DNA from: Erwinia sp.
GTDB lineage: Bacteria > Pseudomonadota > Gammaproteobacteria > Enterobacterales > Enterobacteriaceae
NCBI GenBank assembly: GCA_964016415.1
Contig: OZ024667.1
Location: forward strand, 62,001 to 126,000
DNA length: 64,000 bases
Direction: 5' to 3'
The translations under genes were made by a program, and so were the position numbers. Of the stretch, positions 54,893-63,707 are shown one piece after another; the first letter of the stretch is position 1, and the number at the start of each line of letters is the position of its first letter. The notes below the pieces were generated by a model. It ran no database searches and had not been told where the DNA came from. It worked only from the letters and a program-made list of their open reading frames with translations.

Positions 54893-55956
54893 TCATGGGT
54901 GCTCAGGCTTCTTCAGATATCCCACAACATAGTCAGTCACCTTAGTCAGTGTGGTAAGTAACGCCTTCCTTGCAGTGGCTCTGTTACTAACAGCCCCAAT
55001 AAAATTATCCTCCTCAATCTCAAAAACGCGTTCGCCGGAATGAGACTGTTTAAGGGTGTCAGAGTCGGGATCGCACAGTACGAAAACCTGCATATATTTC
55101 GTGCTCATTGAACCTGAAATTCGTTCCATGATTTTATTCTTGATATAAAGTTTGGCGTTTTTTTTCAACCGGTAGTCATCTTTGTACTGCACTATATCCA
55201 CAGAAATATCTTTATTCGTCAGGGTATCCCTGATATGCGTGATGTACAGGTTATCCAGTGATTTGTAGCAATCGATAATGATAACGTCAAACGGTTCTTT
55301 TGGGTTTTCATCAATCGCTGTAGGGATCAGGTCATCCCTGTGAAACAGATAGGAAATCAGGGTTTTCAGTTCATCCGTCATGTTATAAAGCGGCTTTGCC
55401 CTGATATCGCCAATTCTGTTCTCATCCAGCAAACCGTGATTTATCAACTTGTGCAGTGATTTCAGCATGATCCCCTGTTTGCTTGATGTCAGCGCCAGTT
55501 CCGCATCCTCCAGGGATGTGTACCCTCTGAGTGGAATGGTCTGTCTGATATACAGCTTGCGGACAAAGTCAATATCAGCTCCGGTCAGTTCGCTCAGCGT
55601 GTTGATATAATATATCTTCTGGTCTGGATTGAGGTCACTTCGTGCAAGTTCAATGGTCAGTTTGATATAAAATTCTGTTTTCGCTTCTCGTCATCCAGTA
55701 ATAATTTTGTGACGATGGCAGAAAAACATTCGGGGGATAAATCAAAATTATCTTTATCAATCCCTGAGTCTTGAAGGCCTAGCGCGAAATCAAGCATTCG
55801 ATCCTGGTGTATTTCCTCCCTGATTTTTGTATACGCCTGACGTAGTTCTGAAACAACAGCGCCGCCGGGGATTTTACGGAGTGCTACATCTGCAAGCAGA
55901 TCCAGCATCTTATTCAGGTGAGAGCCCGGAGCGAGTGTGATCATCTTGTCTTTCAT
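54893..55956 (-). pseudogene. Unknown 355-residue protein, single frameshift
   Basis: From 55956 the frame reads MITLAPGSHLNKMLDLLADV, ALRKIPGGAVVSELRQAYTK and VTKLLLDDEKRK. One A is missing near 55678, after which the other frame continues TEFYIKLTIELARSDLNPDQ, KIYYINTLSELTGADIDFVR and the 191-codon C-terminal part (FDVIIIDCYKSLDNLYITHI, MQVFVLCDPDSDTLKQSHSG) to the stop at 54893. No family is recognised. It overlaps the kfrA stop by four bases (ATGA) and so belongs to that operon. The frame is otherwise open, so sequencing error is plausible. Confidence 0.6.
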
Positions 55957-56579
55957 ACCGCCTCTTCCTGTGGACGTGAACCCTTCCGTGCCAATTGCAG
56001 CAACTCAGCCTGCAGGCTCCGTGTCTCTTCCCGGGCACCCTTCAGTTCTGCCTTCGTCTCTTTCAACTGTACTGTCATGTGCTCCCCCGTGGCGGTGAGC
56101 CGGGCGACCGCCTCACGCAACGGTAACGCTTCGTCTCGCAATGCCCGCACCTCACCCAACAGCCGGTCCCGCTCGGTGACGACCTCGCGCAGTACCGCCA
56201 GTTCCGCCTCCAGTTGTATCATTTTCGCCAGGGCGGCATCGCGCTCCTGGTCGGCCTGCATAATGTCGGCGTCAGCCTGCTCGCGGGCGGCCAGACTGTC
56301 TGCCTCCGCCTGCTTACAGGCTGCTTGCCATAGCAGCCCTAACTGGCCGGTCAGCAACTGCAGCAGTTCGGGCGGCAGAGCCGAGGTCTGTTCCGCACGC
56401 TGTTCACGCAGCCGGGCACGGAACGCGCGCATTACCGGGGAGATGTACGACAGGGAGCCACCGCCGAGGTGCTGGCGCACCTGCTCGTTGGTCGGGTTGG
56501 CATTGCCGGCCGCGATGAGGGCGGCGGCGGCGTCTTCGATGCGACGGACGATGTCGTGGGACAGAGTCGGCGTGGTCAC
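55953..56579 (-). CDS. kfrA: KfrA-like DNA-binding coiled-coil protein
   Basis: A 208-residue protein with the KfrA N-terminal DNA-binding domain (TLSHDIVRRIEDAAAALIAA, GNANPTNEQVRQHLGGGSLS, YISPVMRAFRARLREQRAEQ) and a long C-terminal coiled coil (EADSLAAREQADADIMQADQ, LTATGEHMTVQLKETKAELK). KfrA proteins are plasmid regulators that bind their own promoter and form nucleoid-like clusters aiding partition. The start is a GTG at 56579 with GGAGA seven bases upstream; the frame is open farther upstream, but without matching sequence. Confidence 0.88.
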   Translation of the reverse strand: MTTPTLSHDIVRRIEDAAAALIAAGNANPTNEQVRQHLGGGSLSYISPVMRAFRARLREQRAEQTSALPPELLQLLTGQLGLLWQAACKQAEADSLAAREQADADIMQADQERDAALAKMIQLEAELAVLREVVTERDRLLGEVRALRDEALPLREAVARLTATGEHMTVQLKETKAELKGAREETRSLQAELLQLARKGSRPQEEAV

Positions 56580-57097
56580 GGGCAGTCTCCTGGAACTATG
56601 GGGGTATAGAAAGAGTGTACACCGTGAGTAATCTGTATACAATGAAGAAAATACACATAATACATACAGTATGTACCATTCATGCTGTTCTTCGTGTCCG
56701 GATCCGATTTCTGATAGAAGCGGATCTGCGCCATGCCTTCCGGCCTTACTTTCCATAAAACACATTATGCTGTAGTGTAAATGGCACATAACGCCTGTAT
56801 ATTGTGTTTTAAGGTGAGTCTGCTCAGATGGAACTGCCGGTGACTCTTCCACCTTGTCTGTTTTTACACCGAGGGATGATTCCGGAAAGATGCTGATACA
56901 CCAGAAAACGGATCTGACGAAAACGGGGATCGGGTAATTGCATGGCGTTGTTATATGTCTGCTTATTATCAGTCTTTAAATGATAACGTCATGTAAGCAA
57001 TCTATATGACAGACACTGTGTTGTGTGCTGGGCAATCTACTGCCCGTCATAGTTTCTCTTAGTGACTATTTGTCAGCAAATCAGAAAGGAGTTCAGG
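56580..57097. promoter_or_regulatory. Divergent promoter region between kfrA and the DUF3223 gene
   Basis: 518 bp without a gene. Close to kfrA are repeated half-sites around TGTACACCGTGAGTAATCTG and TATACAATG, and ATACATACAGTATGTACCAT (about 56662-56681), a near-palindrome; these are likely KfrA operators. An ACATTATGCTGTAGTGTAAA stretch at about 56763 resembles a promoter. Nothing else is seen. Confidence 0.5.
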
Positions 57098-57445
57098 ATG
57101 GGTCGTTCAACACCTGTGAAGATTGGGCTGAAGGAATTCAAATCCAAAACAGCCGCCGTCAGGTATTTTATGGATCAACGCGGGGCCGTGAAGGAATCGG
57201 GTCCGATCCGTGAAGGGCATTTATTTGAGGATCTCAGGGAGCTCTATACCCACTATTGTGAGCTTACAAAATGGGAGTTAGGTAACCGGGAAAATTACGC
57301 CTTCAGTGTGGATTATGAACCACGTCATACTGACCAGAAATATGGTTCGCATCTGTGCTACTGGGTCCAGTTTTCACCGAAAGATAAATTGTCCTTTTCA
57401 GTCCCAACAGCGGTGGATGCGATAGCCAAAGCTGAACAAACCTGA
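57098..57445 (+). CDS. DUF3223 (DCL-like) protein
   Basis: A 115-residue protein resembling the DCL/DUF3223 family: IGLKEFKSKTAAVRYFMDQR, GPIREGHLFEDLRELYTHYC, FSVDYEPRHTDQKYGSHLCY and FSVPTAVDAIAKAEQ. Bacterial relatives are often found on mobile DNA; function unknown. The start at 57098 follows AAAGGAG; the frame from 57062 is longer but lacks a site. First of a run of genes on the plus strand. Confidence 0.75.
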   Translation: MGRSTPVKIGLKEFKSKTAAVRYFMDQRGAVKESGPIREGHLFEDLRELYTHYCELTKWELGNRENYAFSVDYEPRHTDQKYGSHLCYWVQFSPKDKLSFSVPTAVDAIAKAEQT

Positions 57446-57476
57446 TAACGAGCGGGATCATACGGGAGAAAACGCA

Positions 57477-57959
57477 ATGCAACTGATTATCTGGCTGAGC
57501 TCGATCCCCTGGACCTGGATGGATATTTTCTGGTTGTATTTGTTGTTCTTTCTGTGGGCCACCTTTCATGAACTCGGTCATGCACTGATGGCCATGCTAC
57601 TCGGCACTACGGTCACCCGGATACAGACTGGTCTTCCTGTTATGGGACAATTTACTCGTGGTTCCATACTGCTTCAGCTTGGTATTATCCCCGGAGGGTC
57701 CGTCAGTTATGAATATGCTGACGATGCTCCGAGGTGGAAGGTCGTTGCGGCCACGCTGTCCGGCCCGTTATTTCCGGTGATGATATCCGCAGCGATGTTT
57801 CTGACCGCTGGCCCCCCTGTTTTCACATATTGTTTCGGACTGATAGTTGTGGTGGGGGCGCTGGTAGATTTGTGGCCCTGGAAGCAGGGCTCTGACGGGC
57901 AAAAAATCTTCATGCACCTGAAGCTCATTTACCGGGGACGTAAAACACTCAATGTGTAA
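57477..57959 (+). CDS. M50-like membrane metalloprotease
   Basis: A 160-residue membrane protein. The first TM segment (MDIFWLYLLFFLWATF) runs into HELGHAL (31-37), the zinc-binding HExxH of M50 (site-2) proteases. Three more hydrophobic segments follow, and DLWPWKQGSDG (about 130-140) could give the third zinc ligand and the family's LDG-like motif. M50 proteases cut proteins within the membrane, often anti-sigma factors. None of its neighbours is an obvious substrate. It is unusual on a plasmid. Confidence 0.75.
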   Translation: MQLIIWLSSIPWTWMDIFWLYLLFFLWATFHELGHALMAMLLGTTVTRIQTGLPVMGQFTRGSILLQLGIIPGGSVSYEYADDAPRWKVVAATLSGPLFPVMISAAMFLTAGPPVFTYCFGLIVVVGALVDLWPWKQGSDGQKIFMHLKLIYRGRKTLNV

Positions 57960-58006
57960 ATTTCTGATCAAGGTGATATGCCGTTAATGAGTTAAATGGA
58001 ACATCA

Positions 58007-58810
58007 ATGATGACAGCTTCTTCAACCTCCCTCCCAGGGGAGTATTTTCAGCATCTATCGCTATTGCCGGTAAGCATTGACTATCCGGCTGCACTGGCAC
58101 TGCGTCAGATGGCGCTTGTCCAGGATGAACTGCCCAAATACCTGCTGGCACCGGAAGTGAGCGCCCTGCTTCACTATGTACCTGATCTCCATCGCAGAAT
58201 GTTACTGGCCACGCTCTGGAACACCGGGGCCCGTATCAACGAAGCGCTGGCGCTGACCAGAGGGGATTTTTCTTTTGTTGCACCCTATCCTTTTGTGCAT
58301 CTGGCCACGTTAAAACAACGTACAGAGAAAGCGGCCAGGACAGCAGGCAGGATACCTTCCGGTATTCAGTCTCACCGGATTGTTCCCCTGTCCGATCACC
58401 AGTTTGTCAGCCAGCTGCAGATGATGGTGGCCACACTTAAAATTCCTGTGGAGCGTAAAAATAAACGCACCGGCAGAACAGAGAAGGCCCGTCTCTGGGA
58501 GATAACGGATCGTACCGCCAGAACGTGGCTGACCGAGGCAGTCGAAGCTGCAGCAGCAGATGGTGTGACTTTTTCGGTGCCGGTGACACTGCATACTTTC
58601 CGTCACAGCTACGCCATGCATATGCTGTATGCCGGGATACCGCTGAAGGTTGTGCAGTCACTGATGGGCCACAAATCCATCAGCTCAACGGAGGTCTATA
58701 CGAAAGTATTTGCGCTCGATGTGGCAGCCAGACACCGGGTACAGTTCCAGATGCCCGGTGACGAGGCCATTAGTCTGCTGAAGAGAAGTTATCTGCGAGA
58801 TATGACGTAA
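58007..58810 (+). CDS. Tyrosine recombinase (ResD-like)
   Basis: A 267-residue site-specific recombinase of the plasmid multimer-resolution type. Catalytic residues are visible: Arg in TLWNTGARINEALALTRGDF, His-x-x-Arg in TLHTFRHSYAMHMLYAG, the next His/Lys region VVQSLMGHKSISSTEVYTK, and Tyr in EVYTKVF. It lacks a long N-terminal arm-binding domain. It probably resolves dimers or the cointegrate. AGGG-type sites lie upstream; a target site was not found. Confidence 0.85.
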   Translation: MMTASSTSLPGEYFQHLSLLPVSIDYPAALALRQMALVQDELPKYLLAPEVSALLHYVPDLHRRMLLATLWNTGARINEALALTRGDFSFVAPYPFVHLATLKQRTEKAARTAGRIPSGIQSHRIVPLSDHQFVSQLQMMVATLKIPVERKNKRTGRTEKARLWEITDRTARTWLTEAVEAAAADGVTFSVPVTLHTFRHSYAMHMLYAGIPLKVVQSLMGHKSISSTEVYTKVFALDVAARHRVQFQMPGDEAISLLKRSYLRDMT

Positions 58811-58825
58811 TCAGAGGGATAAATC

Positions 58826-60138
58826 ATGGCGATGAGACTGATCAAAAAAAAAGCATCACGGGGTGACGTTCTCCGTGAACTGACTGCCGAGGAAGAGCAG
58901 GCAGTAAAATCATTCTTTGGCCAGGGATTGCCGGCAGGACGTGATCTCGCAGAAAAAGTCATCCGGATGATGCGCCAGCAGGAAGCCTGGCTTCAGTGTG
59001 ACTGTGTTCCTGACGATGCACCCGCTCTCAACAGTGCCAAAATGATGGGAGAGAGCCGCAAACTGTTTCTGTCCGGATTTAATCACGAACATGCGTCAGG
59101 CTTCCGATGTTTCGTGAATTCAGTGGCGATAAAGGTGCTACACGGTGTGGCACACGCAAAACACCTGGCAGTACGCGTATTACTTTGCGTGATTTTCTGC
59201 CTCCGGATGACCGTCTGACCACCATCAAAGCACCAGGTAAGACGGCAGCTCAAGCGGAAGATCGTACACGACGTCGACGACGTTCCCGTCTGGCCAGAGT
59301 ACTGCTGACGCTGATAGAGGATGCCGGACTGAACCAACTTGTTACACTGTCACCCCTTCCTGAAATACCTCCCGCTCAGATTATCCAAATGCTGAAAGAC
59401 GTGACCCGGCAGCAGGCTTTTACCCGGGGGCATTCTGTCAGCGACATCATCCGTTTCGACCCCTGGCTCAGTGACAAGGGTGCTGAAGCTCATATGACCA
59501 GTCTCGAACAACCCGAAACATACTGGCCTGCAGGTAAAGCGCATATATTTTGCCAGGTATTTATGACCGATACCGTCAGTCGTGATTCGACAACCTTTCG
59601 GCTGAAAAAAGATGAATATCATTTCAGGCCTGAACGAGGAATAAGCATTAACGGCGAGTCACAGGACGGTATACGCCCACCTTACTGGGTGATCCTTGCT
59701 TTCCGGCGGGGTGCAGATGGTCGGGTATTATGCAGTGAAGGATACGCACATGCGCTTTACCAGCGTCGGTGCCCGGTACCTGTAGACAGTAAGCTGGAGC
59801 GAAAAACACTCGACAGTCTGGCAGAAGTCGCTGGCTGGATGAGTAAAAAAGAGAAAGCCCCGGTACTGTCTCTGATCAGGCCGCTGTTCGACACAGAAGT
59901 CAGTGTTGATGGTGATAAAGGGTATGTGCTGCCTGATTTTATTGTCAGTGCCGACACAGACACCGGGAGAAAGCATACAATTATCATCGAAACCATGGGA
60001 TACACCGATGATGACTACTGTGAAAGGAAAGCTGAGCAGCATAAAGGAATGAGAGTCCTCGGAAAACTACAGACCGATCCGCCCGCTGGCCGGGAAAGGT
60101 GGATAAATCTTTTTCACGGCATATTTACGGAGTTCTGA
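58826..60138 (+). pseudogene. Zinc-finger plus PD-(D/E)XK nuclease-like protein, frameshifted
   Basis: The first frame gives KKASRGDVLRELTAEEEQAV, then AWLQCDCVPDDAPALNSAKM and FNHEHASG, after which one base is lost near 59110. The next frame continues PMFREFSGDKGATRCGTRKT. The corrected reading HEHASGCPMFRE with the upstream CDC looks like a zinc-binding module. The C-terminal region LPDFIVSADT, IIIETMGYTDDDYCERKAEQ and HKGMRV has the D...ExxxY...K layout of PD-(D/E)XK nucleases. About 437 residues when corrected; function unknown. It follows the recombinase by 15 bp. Confidence 0.65.
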
Positions 60139-60201
60139 TGAATCTGGAGCGCGACATTACAGAAAAATGACCACAGGGCTGAGGTTTTTTGTCTTAAAAA
60201 A

Positions 60202-60222
60202 AAGCCGCTCTGATGGCGGCTT
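60202..60222 (-). terminator. Terminator-like hairpin
   Basis: AAGCCGC (60202-60208) pairs with GCGGCTT (60216-60222); a run of A's precedes it, so on the minus strand it reads as a stem followed by T's. It separates the nuclease-like gene from the partition module. Confidence 0.6.
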
Positions 60223-60361
60223 CACAAGGTTGATTGCTATTTCGACAACATAGTTTTCCCTGGTTGAATTAAAATAGCACTATATATACACTATGTACAA
60301 CCAGTTTATTTAATTTTGCACTACATTACACTATTGTTTTTGACTGAAAGAAACGACTCTG

Positions 60362-60541
60362 ATGGCTGAACCCTATCTGAAAAACCGTAAGCGGTTTACT
60401 TCATCCTTGGACAACAAACTGGTACCACTATTCGATGAACTGGCCCGTAAGTCCCGTGTCCCCAAGAGCCGACTTCTTGATGAGGCAATCGAAGATCTAT
60501 TGAACAAGTATCCTGAAGCTGCTCAGGAAAAGAACAAATAG
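60362..60541 (+). CDS. Ribbon-helix-helix DNA-binding protein, 59 aa
   Basis: A 59-residue protein: KNRKRFTSSLDNKLVPLFDE, LARKSRVPKSRLLDEAIEDL, LNKY. A short beta strand followed by two helices, with PKSRLLDEAIEDL as the recognition part, is the RHH layout. It lies next to a second RHH gene and a ParA gene and may regulate them or act in replication control. Preceded by TGAAAGAAACGACTCTG, with no strong ribosome site. Confidence 0.75.
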   Translation: MAEPYLKNRKRFTSSLDNKLVPLFDELARKSRVPKSRLLDEAIEDLLNKYPEAAQEKNK

Positions 60542-60600
60542 AATATTCACTGCCATTTCTTTCGATTTGTGATCAGATACTTAGGTAATTTAATCTTAAC

Positions 60601-60632
60601 AAGATAACAAGATAACAAGATAACAAGATAAC
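60601..60632. repeat. Four tandem AAGATAAC octamers
   Basis: AAGATAAC repeated four times without spacing, just downstream of the RHH/ParB-like gene end. The same octamer array occurs at 61695-61724 on the other side of the operon. Likely partition-protein binding sites. Confidence 0.85.
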
Positions 60633-60638
60633 AACTTG

Positions 60639-60941
60639 TTATTTGTGTTTTACCCCAGATATTAATCTTGAAATCTCTGTTTTTGATAAGTTTTTTAACG
60701 ATTTTACAGCTGCTCGTACTATGTCAGAGCGATTCACTCTGGGTCTACCTGAAAGCATTTCTTCTCTTATAATTTCATCAATATCTTGTAGGTTAGTTTC
60801 AAAAAAGGAGATGCTTACAGGTTTTGCTTTGTTTACAACCTGTAATTTATCAGATTGTTTCAGGGTTTTATCAACGCCAGCTGTACCACCATGGATGAAT
60901 GCATCTTCACTTCTGGGAGGTGTGTTTGATCTATTTCTCAC
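60639..60941 (-). CDS. RHH-type centromere-binding protein of the ParA module
   Basis: A 100-residue basic protein with a disordered N-terminus and a C-terminal RHH-like part: PVSISFFETNLQDIDEIIRE, RPRVNRSDIVRAAVKSLKNL, SKTEISRLISGVKHK. It overlaps parA by four bases and should be the DNA-binding partner, binding the octamer arrays on either side. Confidence 0.82.
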   Translation of the reverse strand: MRNRSNTPPRSEDAFIHGGTAGVDKTLKQSDKLQVVNKAKPVSISFFETNLQDIDEIIREEMLSGRPRVNRSDIVRAAVKSLKNLSKTEISRLISGVKHK

Positions 60942-61564
60942 AGTATTACCTCTTTAACTAACGTTTCAATTTCTTGTTGGGCTTTATCATTCTGTGTTTC
61001 AAAAATGGTCATTGATTCCGCCCATGCATCACGATGCGCTTTACGATCACATACACGTGAGTCCGCGAGGTGCATTTCAGGATAATCTCTGAGAACTTCT
61101 GCAGCCTGATTGGCTTCGTTAACGAACATATTTGTTGGAGTCATATTTAAAACAAGGTATCCGCGAACGTTTTCATTAAAATCTTTCGCGGCTGTAAAAA
61201 CAGAACAAGTGTGAGGTACAACATCCAAGTCCATTTGAGAAGGACGTAAGGGGGAAATGAATACATCTGCCGCCATTAACCCACTACGCATTTCCGCGCT
61301 ATCGCGACCGGCACAATCGGCAATGACAAAATCATATGATTTTTTGTGTTCCTTCAACATTGCTTTAATGTTACCCGTAGCCCCTGTAACGGGTATATGG
61401 GGGAGATTTTCAGGTCGGTTGTTGTACCAAGTTAAAACTGATTTTTGGTCATCTGCATCAACAATTATCACTCGATAGCCTAATGACAGGAGATATGCAG
61501 ATATTGATACTGCCAATGTACTTTTACCAACTCCACCCTTTTGACTACCTAGTACAATTATCAT
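60938..61564 (-). CDS. parA: ParA-type partition ATPase (small, type Ib)
   Basis: A 208-residue ATPase: MIIVLGSQKGGVGKSTLAVS with canonical Walker A, YRVIIVDADDQKSVLTWYNN, Walker B in YDFVIADCAGRDSAE, and SPLRPSQMDLDVVP. Different from the ParAs at 18523 and 34521. Upstream are four TTATTAAC octamers (61579-61610), only 15 bases away and covering the expected promoter, which should act as operator. Confidence 0.92.
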   Translation of the reverse strand: MIIVLGSQKGGVGKSTLAVSISAYLLSLGYRVIIVDADDQKSVLTWYNNRPENLPHIPVTGATGNIKAMLKEHKKSYDFVIADCAGRDSAEMRSGLMAADVFISPLRPSQMDLDVVPHTCSVFTAAKDFNENVRGYLVLNMTPTNMFVNEANQAAEVLRDYPEMHLADSRVCDRKAHRDAWAESMTIFETQNDKAQQEIETLVKEVIL

Positions 61565-61578
61565 ATTAACCTCTATGC

Positions 61579-61610
61579 TTATTAACTTATTAACTTATTA
61601 ACTTATTAAC
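61579..61610. repeat. Four tandem TTATTAAC octamers at the parA promoter
   Basis: TTATTAAC repeated four times just upstream of the minus-strand parA start. On the other strand this is GTTAATAA, related to GTTATCTT, the complement of the AAGATAAC arrays. Confidence 0.85.
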
Positions 61611-61694
61611 ATCATGTGACTCATCTACTATGTTGTCAGATGCATAAGGAAACAGCACTAATTCATGTTGATATAGTTACTATTATACTGAAGA

Positions 61695-61724
61695 GATAAC
61701 AAGATAACAAGATAACAAGATAAC
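61695..61724. repeat. AAGATAAC octamer array, second copy
   Basis: Three full and one partial AAGATAAC units, followed by AGTTAAATG, 130 bp upstream of parA. It mirrors the array at 60601-60632. Confidence 0.85.
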
Positions 61725-61786
61725 AGTTAAATGTCGGATTACCAGTGAGTTAGTATTTGAAGATATATCCTGCGGCATAAAGGAGA

Positions 61787-63067
61787 TTACAAAAAAGCTA
61801 AAGGTAAGTCTGTCCATCTTGTTGTGTATGCAGGTGATAGCATCTCTCGTTTCATCTGCCATTCAGGGTCCACGCCCTGACCTGCAAACCACAGCTTGCC
61901 CATCCCGGAGTTATTTACCTTATCCAGCACGCTCATCAGCTGTGCGCTGGCCGGGCGGGGAGGGCGATCGTCAAACAGCGACAGCTGGGCTGTGGCGGCC
62001 GGGCTAAAATCACCCAACATCACGCCGGCCTTCGCATATCGATGGCCATCCCGCCAGATGTGTTCAAGGCTTTTCATGGCTACTGCGATAATATCCCGGG
62101 TGTCCTGGGTGGCCACCGTCAGTCTTTCACCTGCAACATTACCGTAATAGGGTTCCCCGGGAGAAAAAGGGGATGTCTTAATAAAGGCGGATATATGCCT
62201 GCAGTACTGACCTTCCTGACGCAGTTTCTCAGCAGCACGGGCAGCGTGCTGGCACACGGCCTGATGTAGTCCCTCAAGCGAGGTGACACGTTCACCAAAA
62301 CTCCGGCTGCAGACAATCTGCTGTTTCGCCGGAGGGGCTTCCTCAAGCGCAATACAGGACTCGCCTTTCAGTTCGCGTACGGTACGCTCAAGCACCACGC
62401 TGAAGTTTTTGCGTATGGATGCCGGGTTACTGCGCGCCAGATCGAGTGCCGTGATTATACCCATGGCATTCAGTTTTTTGCTCAGGCGCCGGCCAACGCC
62501 CCAGACTTCCTCAACTGGCTGGCGCGAGAGAAGCTTTTCCGTTCTGACAGGATTATCCGGCGTCAGCGCGAGTACGCCCCCAAACTGTGGCCACTCCTTG
62601 CTTGCCCACTGGGCACTTTTGGCCAGCGTTTTGGTAGGACCCATTCCCACCCCCACAGTCAGGCCTGTGACGGCCTTTACACGCTCCCGGACGCGCCGGC
62701 CATAATCTTCAAACGGCTCTGTGCGGTCAATGCCGTTAATCAACAAAAAAGACTCGTCAATAGAATAAATTTCAGTGGATGGGGCCATCTCCTCCAGTAC
62801 CGTTGAGACCCTCACCGACATATCATGGTAGAGCGAATAATTGCTGGAGAAAACATGAACACGCACGGGAAACTGACGTGACTTAATCTGAAACCACGGT
62901 TCACCCATGCGTATCCCCAGCACTTTGGACTCCGCGGAACGAGCAATAACACAGCCGTCGTTGTTGGAAAGAACGATCACCGGCTCGTTTTTCAAATCCG
63001 GACGAAAAACCTTTTCGCAAGATGCGTAGAAGCTGTTCACATCAACCAGAGCAAACATCAATATCAA
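61787..63067 (-). CDS. umuC: UmuC-type DNA polymerase V catalytic subunit, copy 2
   Basis: A 426-residue Y-family polymerase: [50 protein letters not shown] (Asp-Glu pair), [20 protein letters not shown] and [20 protein letters not shown]. It resembles copy 1 (21399-22673) along its length but is clearly diverged, so it is not a recent duplicate. The start overlaps the umuD stop as ATGA; an ATG at 63058 (MFALVD) is an alternative. Confidence 0.92.
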   Translation of the reverse strand: MILMFALVDVNSFYASCEKVFRPDLKNEPVIVLSNNDGCVIARSAESKVLGIRMGEPWFQIKSRQFPVRVHVFSSNYSLYHDMSVRVSTVLEEMAPSTEIYSIDESFLLINGIDRTEPFEDYGRRVRERVKAVTGLTVGVGMGPTKTLAKSAQWASKEWPQFGGVLALTPDNPVRTEKLLSRQPVEEVWGVGRRLSKKLNAMGIITALDLARSNPASIRKNFSVVLERTVRELKGESCIALEEAPPAKQQIVCSRSFGERVTSLEGLHQAVCQHAARAAEKLRQEGQYCRHISAFIKTSPFSPGEPYYGNVAGERLTVATQDTRDIIAVAMKSLEHIWRDGHRYAKAGVMLGDFSPAATAQLSLFDDRPPRPASAQLMSVLDKVNNSGMGKLWFAGQGVDPEWQMKREMLSPAYTTRWTDLPLAFL

Positions 63068-63489
63068 CCTTTAGTCGAATGAAGAAACCAGGTCACTACC
63101 CCGAAAATTTCCAGTGTATCCGGATCAGGATACAAAACCGGAAATGAATGATTCATAGGACACAACGCCAGCCGGGGCAGCAGTTGTAATGTTTTTACCG
63201 TAAATTCCCCATCAATCGCTGCGATAACAATATCTCCGTGAACAGCTTTCTCTGCTTTGTCGACGATCAGCAAATCACCATCTTTGATACCAGCATCGAG
63301 CATGCTGTTTCCTGATGCGCGCACGAAATAAGTAGAACTACGATGTCGAATACAAAGGTCATTCAGATCAAGTTGAGCCTCAACATAATCCTGAGCAGGG
63401 CTGGGAAACACTGCTGCACAAGAAGAGGAAAAGAAGGGAATGCTCACTTGCGGGGCATCTACAGCAGGGACAAGACAGACAATAGACAT
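63064..63489 (-). CDS. umuD: UmuD-type protein, copy 2, altered cleavage site
   Basis: A 141-residue LexA-fold protein. Ser in [20 protein letters not shown] and Lys in [10 protein letters not shown] are present. The processing region is [20 protein letters not shown]: where UmuD has Cys-Gly and MucA Ala-Gly before FPSP, this protein has Ala-Val, which may slow or block self-cleavage. First gene of the pair, behind a LexA box. Confidence 0.9.
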   Translation of the reverse strand: MSIVCLVPAVDAPQVSIPFFSSSCAAVFPSPAQDYVEAQLDLNDLCIRHRSSTYFVRASGNSMLDAGIKDGDLLIVDKAEKAVHGDIVIAAIDGEFTVKTLQLLPRLALCPMNHSFPVLYPDPDTLEIFGVVTWFLHSTKG

Positions 63490-63507
63490 TACTTAACACC
63501 TCAATAA

Positions 63508-63523
63508 CTGTACATATATACAG
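63508..63523 (-). promoter_or_regulatory. LexA box of umuDC copy 2
   Basis: CTGTACATATATACAG (CTG-N10-CAG) in AACTGTACATATATACAGTA, very close to consensus, 19 bases upstream of the umuD start. Confidence 0.92.
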
Positions 63524-63529
63524 TATTAT

Positions 63530-63707
63530 TATTTAGTGAGCTACTCCAGTGAATTTACAAAAACTCAATATGAGTCACTTTCTCAACATTACCGAGCATA
63601 TAAAAATCAAAAAATTATTATATATACTCCAAATGAGAATATCTATTTACTCTAATTATTGATCATGATGATATTAATACTCATTTTGAGTAAATAGGTA
63701 TGTCGTT
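63530..63707. promoter_or_regulatory. Repeat-rich region upstream of parM (possible parC/operator)
   Basis: AT-rich region with repeated ACTCA/TGAGT elements: AACTCAATATGAGTCACTTT (63566), ACTCCAAATGAGAA (63626), TTTACTC (63648) and ACTCATTTTGAGTAAATAGG (63680). In R1-type partition the centromere parC lies exactly here, upstream of parM, and consists of short repeats bound by ParR. Confidence 0.6.

Noticed and set aside
60601..61724. Short repeats considered as a CRISPR array
   Set aside because: The units are 8 bp and contiguous without spacers, and no cas genes are present; they fit partition-protein sites.
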